The notes beneath the pieces are model-generated. The model was given only the letters and a program-made list of their open reading frames with translations, had not been told where the DNA came from and ran no database searches. Positions 12,072-24,683 of a stretch of DNA of 64,000 nucleotides are shown in pieces; position 1 is the stretch's first letter; each line of letters begins with the position of its first letter. Location: positions 1,558,365-1,622,364 of the forward strand of contig SSNP01000041.1 in NCBI GenBank assembly GCA_006937955.1, in the 5' to 3' direction. This stretch comes from Pachypanchax playfairii. Lineage: Eukaryota; Chordata; Actinopteri; Cyprinodontiformes; Aplocheilidae. Both the position numbers and the translations under genes were made by a program.

Positions 12072-13154
12072 ACAAACTTCCTCTCAACCATAAATTGTTT
12101 TGTAAGTAGATTTGTTGAGCTGGATGCTCAGTGAACATTTTGATCTTATCCACAACATCTGGATGACCTTCCTTTCTTGGAGACATCCTCAAGGGACAGC
12201 TGCAGGACAATGATCCCCTGATGGACAGCAAAGGAAGCACATCATATATCAGACTGCCTATGAGTGTCTCTGACAGATAGCTGATACTGCTTGGAAATTA
12301 TTTAAAGAGTTCTAAATAATAATAATAAAAGATTTGTTTACTCAACTATCTTGTTAACAGCTTCTAGGTGTTTATTTACAATTACATTGAAGCTGTTTTC
12401 ATGACATACCAAAGCTGAGTGAAATAATCCTCTTGAGTTTAAGTGTTTGTAATTTAGGATATTTTTACATGTTAAATTAAGTCAAACTTTGTTTTACAAA
12501 TTCAAAACAACCCCAGTTGACCGAAGTGACTTACCGTCTTTTCTTCAAAACAAGTTAAAAACAAATTGAAAACATTAAAACTAAAAGAAGAGACACGATA
12601 GACTGTAAGAGCAAAGTGGCAATTAAAGCAAGAAAAAAAGAAAAATCTAAAAAGAAAAAAACATTTTCGTAAGAAGCCGACAAGTTGATGCTGTTACTAA
12701 AATCTTAGTAAATAACTGCACAATGTCAAACTGACTGTGAGCTGAAAGTTTATATAAATAGCTTTCATATGAGGTTCTGACAGCTCGTCTGTCTGCTCAT
12801 AAAAAATAAACTTTATTCCTCCAAACTGAGAATATTCATAAAGATATTGTCATGTACGCAGGTGGAGTAACGTGTGCGTGTGTGCGATCATCAGGGACAA
12901 ACTGTGTTCGGTCAGAGCGTAAAGAAGTGTCAGCTGTTGAATTTTTCATTACAGTTCTGTTCTTAAGAACAGAAATATGTCTCCATGCAACCCCACATCA
13001 AGTCAGTGTAGTCAGAAAAATCTCCATTCTGATAATAGGAGATGAATGTATCTAAATGTGCAACAACTTTTAACATTACATCATCAAACTGCGCCAAAAT
13101 CAGGTTAAAAAGAACAACAGCAGATTTGATCTTTCTGCAGAACACGTTCCTACT
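12072..13154. other. unannotated sequence
   Basis: AT-rich, with a purine-rich stretch at 12630-12665. No repeat or exon is recognised. Confidence 0.4.
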
Positions 13155-13760
13155 GGATCAATCAACCAACTTTATGTATAAAGTGCTGTAACATCAGCCA
13201 CGGCTGAAACACGTGCTGAACACATCTAATAAAATCACAAAAGTTGACACAAGACTGAAGCACAATTCAATAAAAAAAACAAAGTTGATGCTAGATAAAA
13301 TAAAATCAAGTAAAATTAGGTAAGAGTTGCATTAAAAGCCAACGAGTAAAAATGGGTCTTAAACGGAGTTTTAAAAATGGGCAATGATGGGGTTTGTCAT
13401 ATGTTTAGTGGTAATGAGTTCCATAGCTTAGGCGCCCTGATGGAGAAGGTTCTGTCCCCTCTAGCCTTTTGCTTTGAACAGGGAACAACCAGGAGCAGCT
13501 GGTCAGCAGACCTGAGTGAGCTAGCAGGAGTGTAGGGATGGAGCAGCTCAGCTAAATAAGGCGGGGCAAGTCCGTTAAGAACCTTAAAAACAAATAGAAG
13601 GACCTTAAAATGAACTCTAAAATACACAGACAACCAGTGGAGTGAGGCCAGGACGGGTGTGATGTGTTCTCTTTTGTGTGTCACTGTTAAAAGACGTGCA
13701 GCAGCATTTTGGATCACGAAAGGCTTGAAATGGATTATCTTGGTATTCCAACAAAGATAA
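13155..13760 (-). mobile_element. 5'-truncated L2-like LINE, end of ORF2 and 3' tail
   Basis: Read on the minus strand, the last part of a LINE ORF2 is clear: QNAAARLLTVTHKREHITP, VLASLHWLSVYFRVHFKVL, LNGLAPPYLAELL, and a terminal GDRTFSIRAPKLWNSLP (about 13720 to 13400). This is the conserved region downstream of the reverse transcriptase in L2/CR1-type LINEs. The 3' UTR continues to 13155, ending in a TTGATTGATCC-type tail, typical of L2. The reverse transcriptase domain itself is absent, as in most 5'-truncated copies. Confidence 0.85.
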
Positions 13761-15479
13761 GAAGTTTTGAAAATCTTTATGAAATTTGACTGATTTCTTT
13801 CCAAAAACCAGGTTAATAAATTCAGTATTTTCATGTCTACATAATAACATCTTATGCATGTAGTCGTATTGTGGAAACTTGAAATCTACTAAATAAATCT
13901 CTGTTCTGGTTAAGTTATACTTCTACCTCCTCCTCATACCTGATGGCTGCCACTATGTAAAAACTGCTGTGTTCATTTTCACCTGCGTCGTTCACAGGCA
14001 TTTGCCTGATGTTCTTTATTAAACACGGAAAGAATTATTAATAGAACCCGTTTATATCACCTTGATAACTGTTTTGTGAACATGTGTATTTTGCCGGATC
14101 GCGTTCGGTTCACTCAGAGTAAAGAAAAGGAGAATTTTTTAAAATTTTAATTAAAAGCAGCTGCATTTTTCAAGGACTCTGATAAAACACCAGAGACACC
14201 AGTCTGAATAATTTTTCTTTAAAGGATCATGTTATAAGTAAATATGAAAAACACTGACACAACTTTGTGTAATATCTGGTGTTAGAAACTTCTCCTGTAA
14301 GATCGGCATTTTAGATCGAAAAGGACAAAAAAAAGTCCAGATTTCCACTGAAGGAGGGTTCTGCAGCTCTACCTGTGGCCTGGCGTCTCCGCTCTGTGCT
14401 GATATCTGCAGGGATGAAGGTGACTGAGGATGACAGGTAGCCAAATGCATTTTCATCTGCAGCTGATTTCTGAATGCAAACGTCCCGGTAAAGACAAATG
14501 GGACCTGGACGTCTCAATTACGGCACGGTTGACCTTCAGCTCGTTCTATGTGTGATGGAGACGTCACACGCTTCACGCTTGACCCCTTTTGTCTTCATCA
14601 CAGTCCTGCCATTTCCACCTTCAGATCTAAACACACACACACATTTGGTTGAATTCTTGGTAATTTAGACGTTTTCTGCAGTTTTTTTTTTATGGGTTTT
14701 TACATTCTTAGCACGAGCGTCATCATTTCTTACATGCTTTCACTGATAGAAATACACATTCGTCAGACTTTGCTTTGTGGGGAATTTTGTGTCTCTAAAA
14801 TTTCCGAACCAGAAGATGCAGCTAATAAATTCTGCATGCACTGATTAAATTTAAACTTCATAGGTCAAGAGCTCTCATTATTTGCCCTGAAATATTAAAA
14901 TACTGTTAATATTTTATGTTGCTAAATTTGTGGCGCAGAATTAATTTCAAAAGAAAAATGTTTGCACAGAATAAAGTGCTCGTGGGGGCCAAGCTTTTGC
15001 AGGAGAAACTTTGCTCCTGGAGCTGAATTTGTGATTTGGCTGTGCAGAGCCTTGTTGCTCCCACGTGTCTCCGTGTCAGAGTGACTCACTGAATCATGGG
15101 AAAATAGGTGTTAATGCATGAGTTCTCACCTCACCCAGATGATTTTAAACTATGCTGTCAACCAAGTGCACACGAGGCTTGTTAAAGTAGAAGTGTGTGT
15201 GTGTGTGCCAAGAAAATAAACTTACAGTGACGTCCTTCTGACTTTTATCTAAATATTTATACATTTAAAATGACCAGTTCCTTTACTGATGACTGAAACA
15301 TAAATGTAGTAAAAAGGATGGATTAATCATCTCCTCCTTCTTCTTGATATTCTTTTTATATGTTGTATTTTTAGAACCAGAGTCTGTACTTTGATGTGAG
15401 GCTGCAAGTCCCGCCTACTTACCTGCACACAATCATGGTGTTTACTGAGAATTAGTTAACTAATTACACCTAAATTTAT
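13761..15479. other. unannotated sequence
   Basis: It contains a TTTAAAGG motif at 14218 that could be an end of a TTAA-type element, but no partner was found. There is also a short TG run near 15196. Otherwise unrecognised. Confidence 0.4.
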
Positions 15480-15570
15480 CATCTAGCCATTTCCTATTCC
15501 AGCACACGGTGAAGGTGAGCTGGTACCTATTCCCAGCAGTCAGTGGGTGAGAAGCGGGGTTACACCTGGA
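15480..15570 (-). repeat. SINE-like teleost repeat fragment, copy 2
   Basis: AGCCATTTCCTATTCCAGC...GGTGAGCTGGTACCTATTCC...GTGGGTGAGAAGCGGGGTTA...CTGGACAGG matches the copy at 1010-1250 in order and orientation. It stops abruptly at ACAGG, where an LTR-like sequence begins. Confidence 0.65.
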
Positions 15571-16505
15571 CAGGTGTCGTGTTGCTCCTTTTAGTTTGTT
15601 CATTTGGTTTTATTTATTCTCAATCACATTATCTGCTGTATTCCTGTTCCACGTGTTTCTCTTAATAGTTTTATTCCTGTTTAGTTTGTTATTCTTTTTT
15701 CTGATGGTCTGTTTCATTAGTCGTTATAGTTTTATTCAGTTCTCCCCTTTTTAACACATATTATATTCATTTCAGTTACTTCAAGAGTTATTTCTCTTTT
15801 TGTGATCCTTTCCCTTTAGTATTTCTGTTTAGGATTTTCTCTTGTATATGTTGTCATCTAGTTTCTGCTGATTGCTCCTCTCACTTCAGCTGTCGTCATC
15901 CAAGAATCTACCATTGTTCTGTATAAATACACTTTCCTTTCTTCAGTTCTTTGTTAGTCGCGACCGTCACCAACCTGCTGGTGTACAGCGCTCATGAGAC
16001 ACGTCCCAGAAACGGAATGTCCCGAGCATTTACGTGGCAGTTTTACGCAGTACGCCTCTAAAAACCTGTTAAGCTCAGCAGCTTAGTTTGGAGCAGACAG
16101 GAAATCAGGCGTTCATGAAATGTAAAATACCCAGAAGTTTCAAAATAAAAGGACACGTGCGGATTTCAGTTCGTGAGACTACAAAAAAATACAGTTTCTG
16201 TGACGGGTTCGAAGTCTGTAGGTGGCGTGAAAATAAGCCACATACCTTCTGGATCCATGTTGTTGTTTTTCTCCCTGCTTTTTGTCATGTGTACTGACAA
16301 AATCACATCTCCTGGGACCAGCTGGAGTTACGCGAGTGATAAGGAGCGCCCCTGGTGGGAAGGGACGCTCAGCTGATTGTGCGAGCAAAACACTACGTGC
16401 TGTCGACGCGATCAGTGGAAAGGATGAGTTTCTAATTCCTTTGTATAGATCTAATCTTCTCCTGAGTCTGTCTGCATTTGGGTCTGTTTTTGACTCTTCT
16501 ACAGG
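15571..16505 (+). mobile_element. LTR-like sequence interrupted by a CTTACCC-ended repeat
   Basis: The left part (15571-15966) begins TGTCGTG and has a TATA-like CTGTATAAATACAC at about 15921. The U5-like phrase GTCTGCATTTGGGTCTG reappears at about 16466, beyond a 460-bp interruption. ACAGG occurs at both outer edges (15566-15570 and about 16501), a possible target duplication. The overall order matches the solo LTR at 11472-12066. The 3' terminal TGACA is not preserved, so the limits are approximate. Confidence 0.5.
15967..16430 (+). mobile_element. non-autonomous DNA-transposon-like repeat, family H, copy 1
   Basis: The long match to 25927-26438 and, inverted, to 24238-24683 includes GAGACACGTCCCAGAA, CAGACAGGAAATCAGGCGTT, AGAAGTTTCAAAATAAAAG and CATACCTTCTGGATCCATGT. 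The right end ATCAGTGGAAAGGATGAG corresponds to the terminal repeat of the other two copies. The left terminal repeat is not recognisable. It appears to sit inside an older LTR. Superfamily unknown. Confidence 0.65.
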
Positions 16506-18959
16506 TGTTTCTTTGTCAATTATAAGAAAAAGCTGGAGACTTTCTGCACCACAACAACTTCACCACAGTCGATCTGTAAAAGATTTAAGTCAAACCAAAT
16601 CTCGTTAAATAACAACATAATCACCTCTTCTCACTGTCAGTCAATCACTCGTACTGATCAATTACAAACAAGACGGATAAACTCCAGCTGTCTCCATCTG
16701 AACAACAGACTGGCTGTGGGGAGATTCTGGAGATAAAATCAAACTCAGCTGTGCTTCTCTTCACCTCTTGCATACATTGATAGGACATGTCATGCATGAC
16801 TTCCATCAGGGTAAGTCTCTCCTCCAGCCTGATTAGTTCTGCTCCAGAAATGTTGAGAGTGACAAGCTAATCGCAAGCCGTGGTGGTGGCGAACGGAGGC
16901 CTCTGAGGGACAGATCGATGATTCCCCTGGCCTGACAACAGCCAGTGATGCATGGCTTCATCCAGAACAATGACAAAATAATAGTGTGTGCTGAAGGGAG
17001 GATAAACTGTCACTTCAGATGTCTGTTTCAAGTGTCATAATTAAGATGTGACAACTTATTACTTTTATGAACACATGTCTCTTCCTCCTCAGTCTCATGG
17101 ACCCATGGATAATTCTTTGTCGGCTTTGTCGGATTCTTAGAACACCTCATAAAAACTTTTCAACACTATCTGCTTGATTTGAATATTTTTTACTAATTGG
17201 CGTCTTCTAGTTCACATATCTCGTGCATTTTTGCAAGATCTCGATTGATATTTAAGAACTCAAGTGTGTGTTGCGATTAACCCTCGGTCACTACAACACC
17301 AAACTTTAGTTTAATACCGTTACATTTTCTAAGATATTTTTGTGCTATTTGAGATCAGTTGACTGCTGTGGCCATCTTGAATCAAAATGACTGTGAAAGA
17401 TTAGCTTTGGATTTGAAATCTGTCCTGAAAGTTACATTGAAATCCACCAGGGGGAAGTGAGTAGATCTGGGAAGTCTCATGGTTGGAGACTTGGAAGGGA
17501 GTGTGAGTAGGCAAGCATCCTGGCACGCCTAGGACACTCAAACATTGTTCAAAAGAATGAGAACTGGTCCAAATTAATGCATGAGATCTACATGGAGGGA
17601 TATATTAACACCCTGATGCAACAGATTCAAAACTTGAATCTACTCACACAAATCCAGTCAGGTGTGGCGGCCGTGAGCCCGGCTGGATGTATTCAGCTGA
17701 TGTGTTCATTTGTGGAAAAAGATTCCATCAAAATCAGTTTTAGTATCAATTATTATACATGTATCGATTATTTTGACAACCCTACTACACATTGTCTCTT
17801 CTCCTGAGTCAAGGATTTTTTATTCAGATAGAGAAAAAACACTCAGAAACGACAGATTCTTGGTCTGATTCTCCATTTTCTGCCATAGTAATCACATTGT
17901 TTACATCCCCATTCCCCTTGTGCACATAGGACCTTCTGCTGTTTCTCAAAATTGTGCATCAAGACTTTATAAATTTGCATTTTTGAGGCTTTATTACTAG
18001 ACATCAGGGCATCCAGATTTATCAAATAAAATAAAAATATAACTGCAGCACATTTAATGCTACAGCAACCTAATGTGCTTTCCATCATTAATTAAAAACA
18101 ACTTATAATAAAGAAGAAATAAATAAAAGACAAACATAAATTAAACAAAATTAATTTGGAAATGTGGCTTTTGGGCACAGATACAATATTGATTGATATG
18201 AAGTAATAAAATGAAACATCAAAGACACTTTAAAGTGTGTGATGATCAGTGAAAAGTTATTTTAGCAAGATATTTGGTAGGAAATATGCATTTCTTCAAG
18301 GAATGCTCTGCTTTGTAGTCAAATAATACATTCTTATTTCTTTTTCTTACATTTCTTGAAAAAGTCGAGCTGAAAGAAACTCAAGGAGACGTGATGAAGA
18401 TCTGAAGGCAGTTTATGTTTCTGTGGTTGGTGAGATTTATACAGCAGGTCTTTATGTAGCCTTCATTGTTAAAACTTCTAATCCTCTCAATCTGTGTCAA
18501 ACATTCAATAAACTAAAAGAAGTTTGCCATCCTCTTGTGTAAACTTGATATTTTCAGCTTAGTCAGTGTGTTTTTATTGAAGACTTTTACTTCTTGAAGT
18601 TAGATTTTACATTGAAGGAGGCTTCTTCTGTACCACTTGATTAAATAAAAAAACAATGGAGGAAGGTGTTCATGGTTTACTTGAGATGGATCAAACCAGT
18701 GGAGTGTCTCGACCTCTTCCCTTAAGAATCTAGATCGTTTAGTTTCTCTGACAAGTTTCTGGTTTCAGCCAGAACGGATGATGAATGGTTGTTGTTTTGA
18801 GAATTGTGTTGACAAGCGATAGTGACTGTCTCACTCTCTCTGGAGGTATTTTCTATCATAAGGCTCTGGAAGTAAAAATGTCATATCTCACAGAATCCCC
18901 AACTTTTATTTGTTACTGTCTTGGTGCTTTTTTACCACAAAAATCAGTGAATATACATG
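16506..18959. other. unannotated sequence
   Basis: Part of it (about 16850-17000) has a complex, unique appearance that could include conserved noncoding sequence. No exon was recognised. Confidence 0.35.
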
Positions 18960-18963
18960 TTAA

Positions 18964-19600
18964 CCCTCTGGGGACCAAGGGTTTTTTGGAGAAATAAACT
19001 TTTGACTTTTTTTTGTTTAAATGCTACTAAAACTTTCAATGCCCCATAATGTCCTATACCTTGTTTTTTTTATTTTGAATTGAAATATCATAAACTGCTG
19101 TGTAAATGAGGCTCCTTTGCTTGAAATAAAGAGTATTAGAATAAAAAATACAAAAAAAAATTAGGGGAAAATTAGAATATCACACTTTATTCAAGAAAAA
19201 CCCACACTAAATATCAATGAATAAGAAAAAGAAAATTTGACAACCGCGCGTCATGCGCAAAAGACAAAGGCTCTGATTGGAACACCGACTTTGACACGAC
19301 ACTGTATCCCTTGTGAATGGGCTAGAGCGATGCCAGAACTACCGTCTGAAAGCTTGGATTCTCCCGATTTAGAGGGGGGGAAAAGTAAGTTTCTATCTTT
19401 TATGGTTCGGAAGCTATGTTTGATTAAACACAACAAGGTCCCTGGCATCGTCGACGATGACAGCGTCCCCGTAGCGTTAATACCTGAGTGTCATGTTATG
19501 TTTGTAAAGGCAGCCTTTCTGAGGTATTCTCTACATACAGTTTTTGAAAACTTCCAGTGTTTTGATGCTTGTTTTAAATGAAGACTGAAAGCCAATGTGG
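18964..19600 (+). mobile_element. piggyBac-like element, 5' portion
   Basis: The target TTAA (18960-18963) is followed by CCCTCTGGGGACCAAGGG, matching the TTAA-CCCT termini characteristic of piggyBac. Downstream is a short first coding exon and splice donor (19330-19384). No matching inverted right terminus (…AGGG-TTAA) was found in the following kilobase, and no DDD transposase domain is visible, so only the left part remains. The interior is locally CpG-richer than its surroundings. Confidence 0.65.
19330..19384 (+). pseudogene. putative first coding exon of a piggyBac-type transposase
   Basis: ATG at 19330 opens MPELPSESLDSPDLEGGK, an acidic, serine-rich N-terminus, followed directly by a good splice donor (GTAAGT at 19385). 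Short acidic N-terminal segments before the DDE/D domain are usual in piggyBac transposases. The rest of the gene is missing, so this is a remnant. That it belongs to the element is inferred from its position behind the TTAA-CCCT end. Confidence 0.4.
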
Positions 19601-20204
19601 TTGAGAGATTTGGTAGATTACAGTTAAAATAACAACACGGGAGAGGATAAAATGAAATGAGCTTAGAGGTTCTGTCAGAGATTGAACACGGCTGATATTT
19701 TGGGCATTCACACCTTAATGGTACCATCACCCAGGCAAGCCTTGGCTTCACATGTCATGCAAAAGCTGCCAAGCGACATGACCCCTGAGGACGAAGGAAG
19801 CCTCAGGCATTTGTAAGTGTGATTGCCTTGACACAAAACTATAAGGATGAATATTTTGACAAAATGGCTGAACTGATAAGGGACACACTGCTGCCCAGAA
19901 AAGAGCTACATGAATTGTAATATTATCAAAATGCCACAGCTGTTAGATAAGATTCAGTCTGGGGTGTCAGGGGAATGAGGCCCTCTATAGGATGCCTTTC
20001 AGACACATATCCAAAAACACAAAAAGGAAAAAAAATATATCAAATTGCACTTGAAAGATGATCCACTTGATCTTATCAATAAAAAACAACTTAAAATACC
20101 GTGAACCAGCAGCACAAACAAACCACAAAACTAAGAAAAGAAGTACTGGACTAGACAGAAACAGAAATTACTTGGTTAGTTGTAACAATAACCAAAAAGA
20201 GTTT

Positions 20205-20326
20205 AATAACAGTACATGTGCTGAAGGAATCGGTACCACATCTCAACAGGTAGCATATTTCTGCAGAACGCCGGTTCTAGCAACGGCGTCTGAGACACGG
20301 CTGCAGAAAAGTTATTTAGTACTGCT
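20205..20326 (-). mobile_element. TTAA-type repeat, family gamma, copy 1
   Basis: Minus-strand sequence starting AGCAGTACTAAATAACTTTT next to TTAA (20327-20330), then CTGCAGCCGTGTCTCAGACG, CCGTTGCTAGAACCGG, and GCTACCTGTTGAGATGTGG. The same series occurs at 57687 and 63841 on the plus strand. The far end is not recognisable here; the copy may extend to about 20060. Confidence 0.7.
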
Positions 20327-20330
20327 TTAA

Positions 20331-20739
20331 ACAAGACACTGAAAAGAACAAAGTTGAGTATTTTTATCGCTCTTGAAAATTCTAAAAAGAAGAAAATGTC
20401 CTTAGCAGTGCAGAAGAAGTGTACAGTCATTTGAAGAATGCAAAAACAAATTTAAAAGCATTTCATCTTTGTTCTAAACAGTTATTTACACATAATTCTA
20501 TAGTTATTTATGAGCATTAACTAGCTAGTTGCATTGTTGCAGTTCTGGTGCAGTCTGGGACTTTTCTGGGAAAAATGTAAAATGTTTTTCCAGAATAACT
20601 GTTTAAAAATTATATTTGTACAAATAAATTACACTTTTGAAAGTCAAGTTGGTTTAAATTCAAATTAAGTTTAATTCAGTCCCGCTTCATTAAGAAAAAA
20701 ATTGTTACTAGAACATTTAATTTAAGGGTTTTAGCTGTG
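20331..20739. other. unannotated sequence
   Basis: AT-rich. I see nothing identifiable. Confidence 0.4.
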
Positions 20740-21205
20740 GACAGGAAGTATCTCCTGTAGTGGTCTTTGTTCAATCTGAAGAAGCTTCTGACTGAACAAT
20801 CATCTCCTTTGTCTTGTTCACATTCAAGATGAGATGATTGTTTCCACACCAGGACACAAAGTGGTGCACCAGTTCTCTGTACTCGGTCTCTGATCCAACC
20901 AACAACTGCAGTGTCATCAGAGTATTTCTATAGATGACAGGACTCTGACCTGTAATGAAAGTCTGAGGTTTACAGAGTGAAAAGAAATGGTGATAGTACA
21001 GCCCCCTGTGGTGCTCCTGTGCTGCTGATCACCTGGTCAGACATACAATCCATCAGTCTGTTTGTGAGGTAGTCCTTAATCCAGGTGATTGTGGAGGCCT
21101 CCACCTGTGTATTCTGGAGTTTTTGACGTAGTAAAACAGACTGAATGGTGTTAAATATACTGGAGAAATCAAAGTGGGTTTGTTGTAGCAGATGTATGAC
21201 GGCGT
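20740..21205 (-). pseudogene. LINE reverse transcriptase fragment (jockey/CR1/Rex1-type)
   Basis: Minus-strand translation in broken frames gives HFDFSSIFNTIQSVLL, then TWIKDYLTNRLMDCMSDQ, then STGAPQGAVLSPFLFTL. Next come the catalytic box YSDDTAVVGW (YSDD at 20924-20913), then LVHHFVSWCGNNHLILNVNK and TKEMIVQS. These are reverse transcriptase motifs of a jockey-superfamily non-LTR retrotransposon. Frameshifts and stops (for example just before YSDD) show that it is dead. The endonuclease and 3' end are missing. Confidence 0.88.
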
Positions 21206-21349
21206 CTAAAGGGCAACTAGACGTTAGCTCATTAAATCAACCAGAACTCATTTCTCTCTCCAAACTAAGAGCAATCTGCAACAGGTGAGATAATAAGTGG
21301 TCACAAAGATTCCACAAAATTTCATTTCAAAATGAACATTTCTGGAGTT

Positions 21350-21352
<3 letters not shown>

Positions 21353-21422
<70 letters not shown>
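21353..21422. repeat. (CA)35 microsatellite
   Basis: An uninterrupted CA array of about 70 bases. It is typical of vertebrate intergenic or intronic DNA and probably polymorphic. Confidence 0.97.
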
Positions 21423-21424
<2 letters not shown>

Positions 21425-23969
21425 AAGAAATTTTAAGGAATTTTAATGATGTGACATTAAATTTAATTCAAATGGAGACTAAACTAGTTTCCGAATGAGG
21501 AATTCTATCATCACCAGTTAACGCTCTCACAATAATAGTTTAAATTTGGTTTTTGAAAAGACATTCCTGAGCTAACAGCAAATACAGCTGGGAGTTTTTA
21601 TGCTTGCCAGACAAAATAGTGAAGCAACCACCAGAACATTGATGACAGAGAAACAGGAACACGACCGAGTCATGACTCATTGTGGAAAAATAAAAAACAC
21701 AGGAGTTCAAGAGAAGCTGCCTCTGCTCTCGATTTAGACAGACGTTCCCGAATAAATTTAGTTCTTGAAATTTGGCCTTTAGAGGAAAGATTAGTCACAA
21801 AAAGAAGCCAATTAAGAACAAGGACAAATGCCTTAGAGTAGCTACTCCTTGCCAAAAGCATACATGGTCATTATTTTTTATAACACTATACTTAAGGAGA
21901 ATAAAGGACAGAATAGAGTTTGGTCCCAGTTGCTGTAACCATGAGCTCAAAAAGAATGTAGTTAGAGTTGTTTTTATTAAAATAACTCATACGGGACTGT
22001 TCAGGGTTTTTGGCTGTTCTAATTAGATCTTTTCAATCATAGTTTTTCCATCACTTCACCAGTGTTTCTTATGTGAGATAGATATACCATGTTTTGGGTT
22101 TAATATCCTTTAATCTGTTGGTTTATCTAGTTTATCTAGTATCAATGAACAGATTTCTTTTCTTTGGTTTATGTTTGATCCATATTTCAAGATTGATTAT
22201 AAATGCAGCTCTTTACATTTGCATCAAATTCCTCTTTATCAGCTGTTCCAACACTGAATTTGAGATGTTGTAAGTTTCATCTACAGTATGTGGTTTGACT
22301 GTACCTTAACATTGCGTGCAGTGCAGATTTTGTCCCCCAAAATGTGGAACTAAACAGTTTGTCTACTATTAGGTTGCAGAAAATTAAGATTTTATTATTT
22401 TCCCAAATATTTTAAGGATTTATTCATAGAAGGACCTAAATCAAGGACTCAACCAGAGAATGGGAAAAAAATACTTTTATTAGCAAAACTAAAACAAAAA
22501 GTGCTGCAATATGGTCGGACTTCTAGCTCTTTTCAGAGATTTGGATTATTTGGCTCCACCCACAAAAAAAACCTTGTTCATACGTTCCTTGTTCAAAAAA
22601 CCTTGTGTTGCTTCTGTTGGTTGACAAATTGCAAACAGTGTTTAAGAGGGAGTTTCCAAAGTAATTTGAAATATTTGTGAGACAGGAGTTCAAATTTGAA
22701 AATATTTGTGGGACAAATTTTCACTCAATACGGTCACAAAGGAGCTGTAGACATTCGGAACCTTTTAGTAGAACCAGGTGTCGAGGTAGTAAAAAAGATA
22801 GAACACCAATGATGACACAAGAACCAATATATCATGTTAGAAACCATGAAAAACACAATTTAAACAAAAGCCCCTGAAACTGATTTCTTTTTATATTTGA
22901 CAGTTAAATAAAAGTATATTTAGAAGCAGAAAGTTTTGTCATGGTCTAAAGATAAATCTATAGATTTTAATCTCCAAAGCATGTGTGAATGTTTGTAATG
23001 CGTGTGTGTTTTGGAGGCTTGTAACAACAATTTGTTTTTCTCGAAGCTATAATTCCTAATATATAAAACTGGAGCACACCTGTAAGGTCGTACTCCGTTC
23101 TTCTCCACCTGTCTTGCTTCAAACGCATCGACTCGCTGAGGCAGATTTTCCCACTAAACACTTTCTCGCCTCTAGTGTCAAGATGGATTTAGACAATCTT
23201 ACATGACTCTTTGCATTTCTTTCTAATCGTCTTTCCTCACCTGTCCTTGTGTTTACCTGCCTCCCTCCCTCTTACCCCTTTCGGCTGAGTGACTCGTTGA
23301 GATGGACGTAATGAGACAGGTCCAAGCGGAGAGGGAGATGGGAGCAGGGCCATGAAGGAGTGCAGCTGTAAACAAGGTGAAAAATAATCAGGTGACTGTG
23401 GCTCTCTGAGGGCCCGCCAGAGCTACAGGCGTAGCAGCAACGCAACAAAACATCACTTTCTCGTTAGAAATGACTTTTTAACCTTCAGTCAGCTTCTGTT
23501 ACAGACCCCCCCCCCCCATGTACGTCATTCTGATGTACTGAACATTTGTGTGACTGCTCTCTCATTTATACATAGATAATATTTAACCTGGTTTTAGTCA
23601 CCCTGACGCTTGACAACACCGGCTCCCTAAGCTCCGCCCTCTGACAGAATCTCCTGTTCTCTTAATCAACTCATCAGGCAACCCAACTTCAACTTTCACT
23701 AGTTTTAAACTTCCCACATTATTTTTTCCCTCAACTGTACATGAAACATCCCACAGTATTAGTTTTAAATGCAGATGTTCAAATAGTTTTAGAGTTTGAT
23801 TATCAGAGACTGGTTCACCCGGACCTGAGCGGGTCCAGTTGCATTTCATATCTTTATGTGGGAGATTGTTGAGACTAGTGGCGTGCCCAGAGTGTAACCC
23901 TCTCACCCCTGAACCTCATATGATGTTGCACAGGAAGCAGCATCGGGAACACTGGAATTTGGAAAGCAT
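21423..23969. other. unannotated sequence
   Basis: A C-run occurs at 23507-23517. The rest has no recognisable exon, LINE or MITE. Some may be decayed repeat. Confidence 0.35.
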
Positions 23970-24235
23970 GGCTTGGGTGCAGTTTAGGACTCCAGTGCAG
24001 ACAGTTAGCAGCAGCAGATAGGCAGAGTAAAATCCAAATGACGATTCTAACAAAATGAACAATAGATTAGACTTTGACTTAACTTGGCAAAACAAAATTA
24101 CTGCACAAATACATGCACATATACAATCAAGGACTTGACAAGAATTGCACACAAAACATATACAAGGGAAAACAGGTGACGCACAAGATATAATTACCAG
24201 ACCTGGAAGAAAACATAAGGCTTGACAAGACAAGG
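23970..24235 (-). mobile_element. LTR-like fragment, minus orientation
   Basis: On the minus strand this ends with a U5-like CTGCTGCTAACTGTCTGCAC followed by TGGAGTCCTAAACTGCACCC, resembling the 3' ends of the LTRs elsewhere in the window (CTGCATTTGGGTCC). It lacks defined ends or a target duplication and abuts a family H copy at 24238. Confidence 0.4.
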
Positions 24236-24237
24236 GG

Positions 24238-24683
24238 CTTACCCTTCCTTTACACTGGATGGGTGACTTCGTCAGTACACACAACTAAATCATTATACAC
24301 AACAACAAGCAGGGAGAAGGATGACAACATGTATCCAGAAGGTATGTCGTATTTTTGCATCACATACAGACTTCAAACCCGTCACTACACTATTTTTCAT
24401 AGTCAAACAAACAGAAATCTGCCTGTGTCCTTTTATTTTGAAACTTCTGGGTACGAAAACCTGATTTCCTGTCTGGTTCAAACTAAACTGCTAAGCTTGA
24501 CGTGTTTTAGAAGCGTAGTGTGTAAAAAATAGAACTGCTGCGTAAAGGTCACGACACTACGCTTCTGAGATGCATCCGATTCACGCTGCGTCACGCCCGG
24601 TGGTCCCATTGACTTTAATGGCGGCGATCAGCCGCGTATCGCGCTTCACTGATGTTATGCGTCCAGTGGAAAGAAGGGGTAAG
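24238..24683 (-). mobile_element. family H repeat, copy 2, with terminal inverted repeats
   Basis: The left end CTTACCCTTCCTTTACACTG and the right end, inverted (CTTACCCCTTCTTTCCACTG), form imperfect terminal inverted repeats. The interior matches, in opposite orientation, the copies at 15967 and 25927 (ATGTATCCAGAAGG, GACTTCAAACCCGT, TTTTATTTTGAAACTTCTGG, CTGATTTCCTGTCTGG). No clear target duplication is seen. It is a non-autonomous DNA transposon by structure, superfamily undecided. Confidence 0.7.

Noticed and set aside
12046..12240. Minus-strand frame with MSPRKEGHPDVVDKIKMF
   Set aside because: It resembles part of a protein in composition, but it has no recognisable family, overlaps the LTR edge and lacks splice sites.
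14218..14240. TTTAAAGGATCATG as the end of another TTAA element
   Set aside because: No inverted partner was found in the next kilobase.
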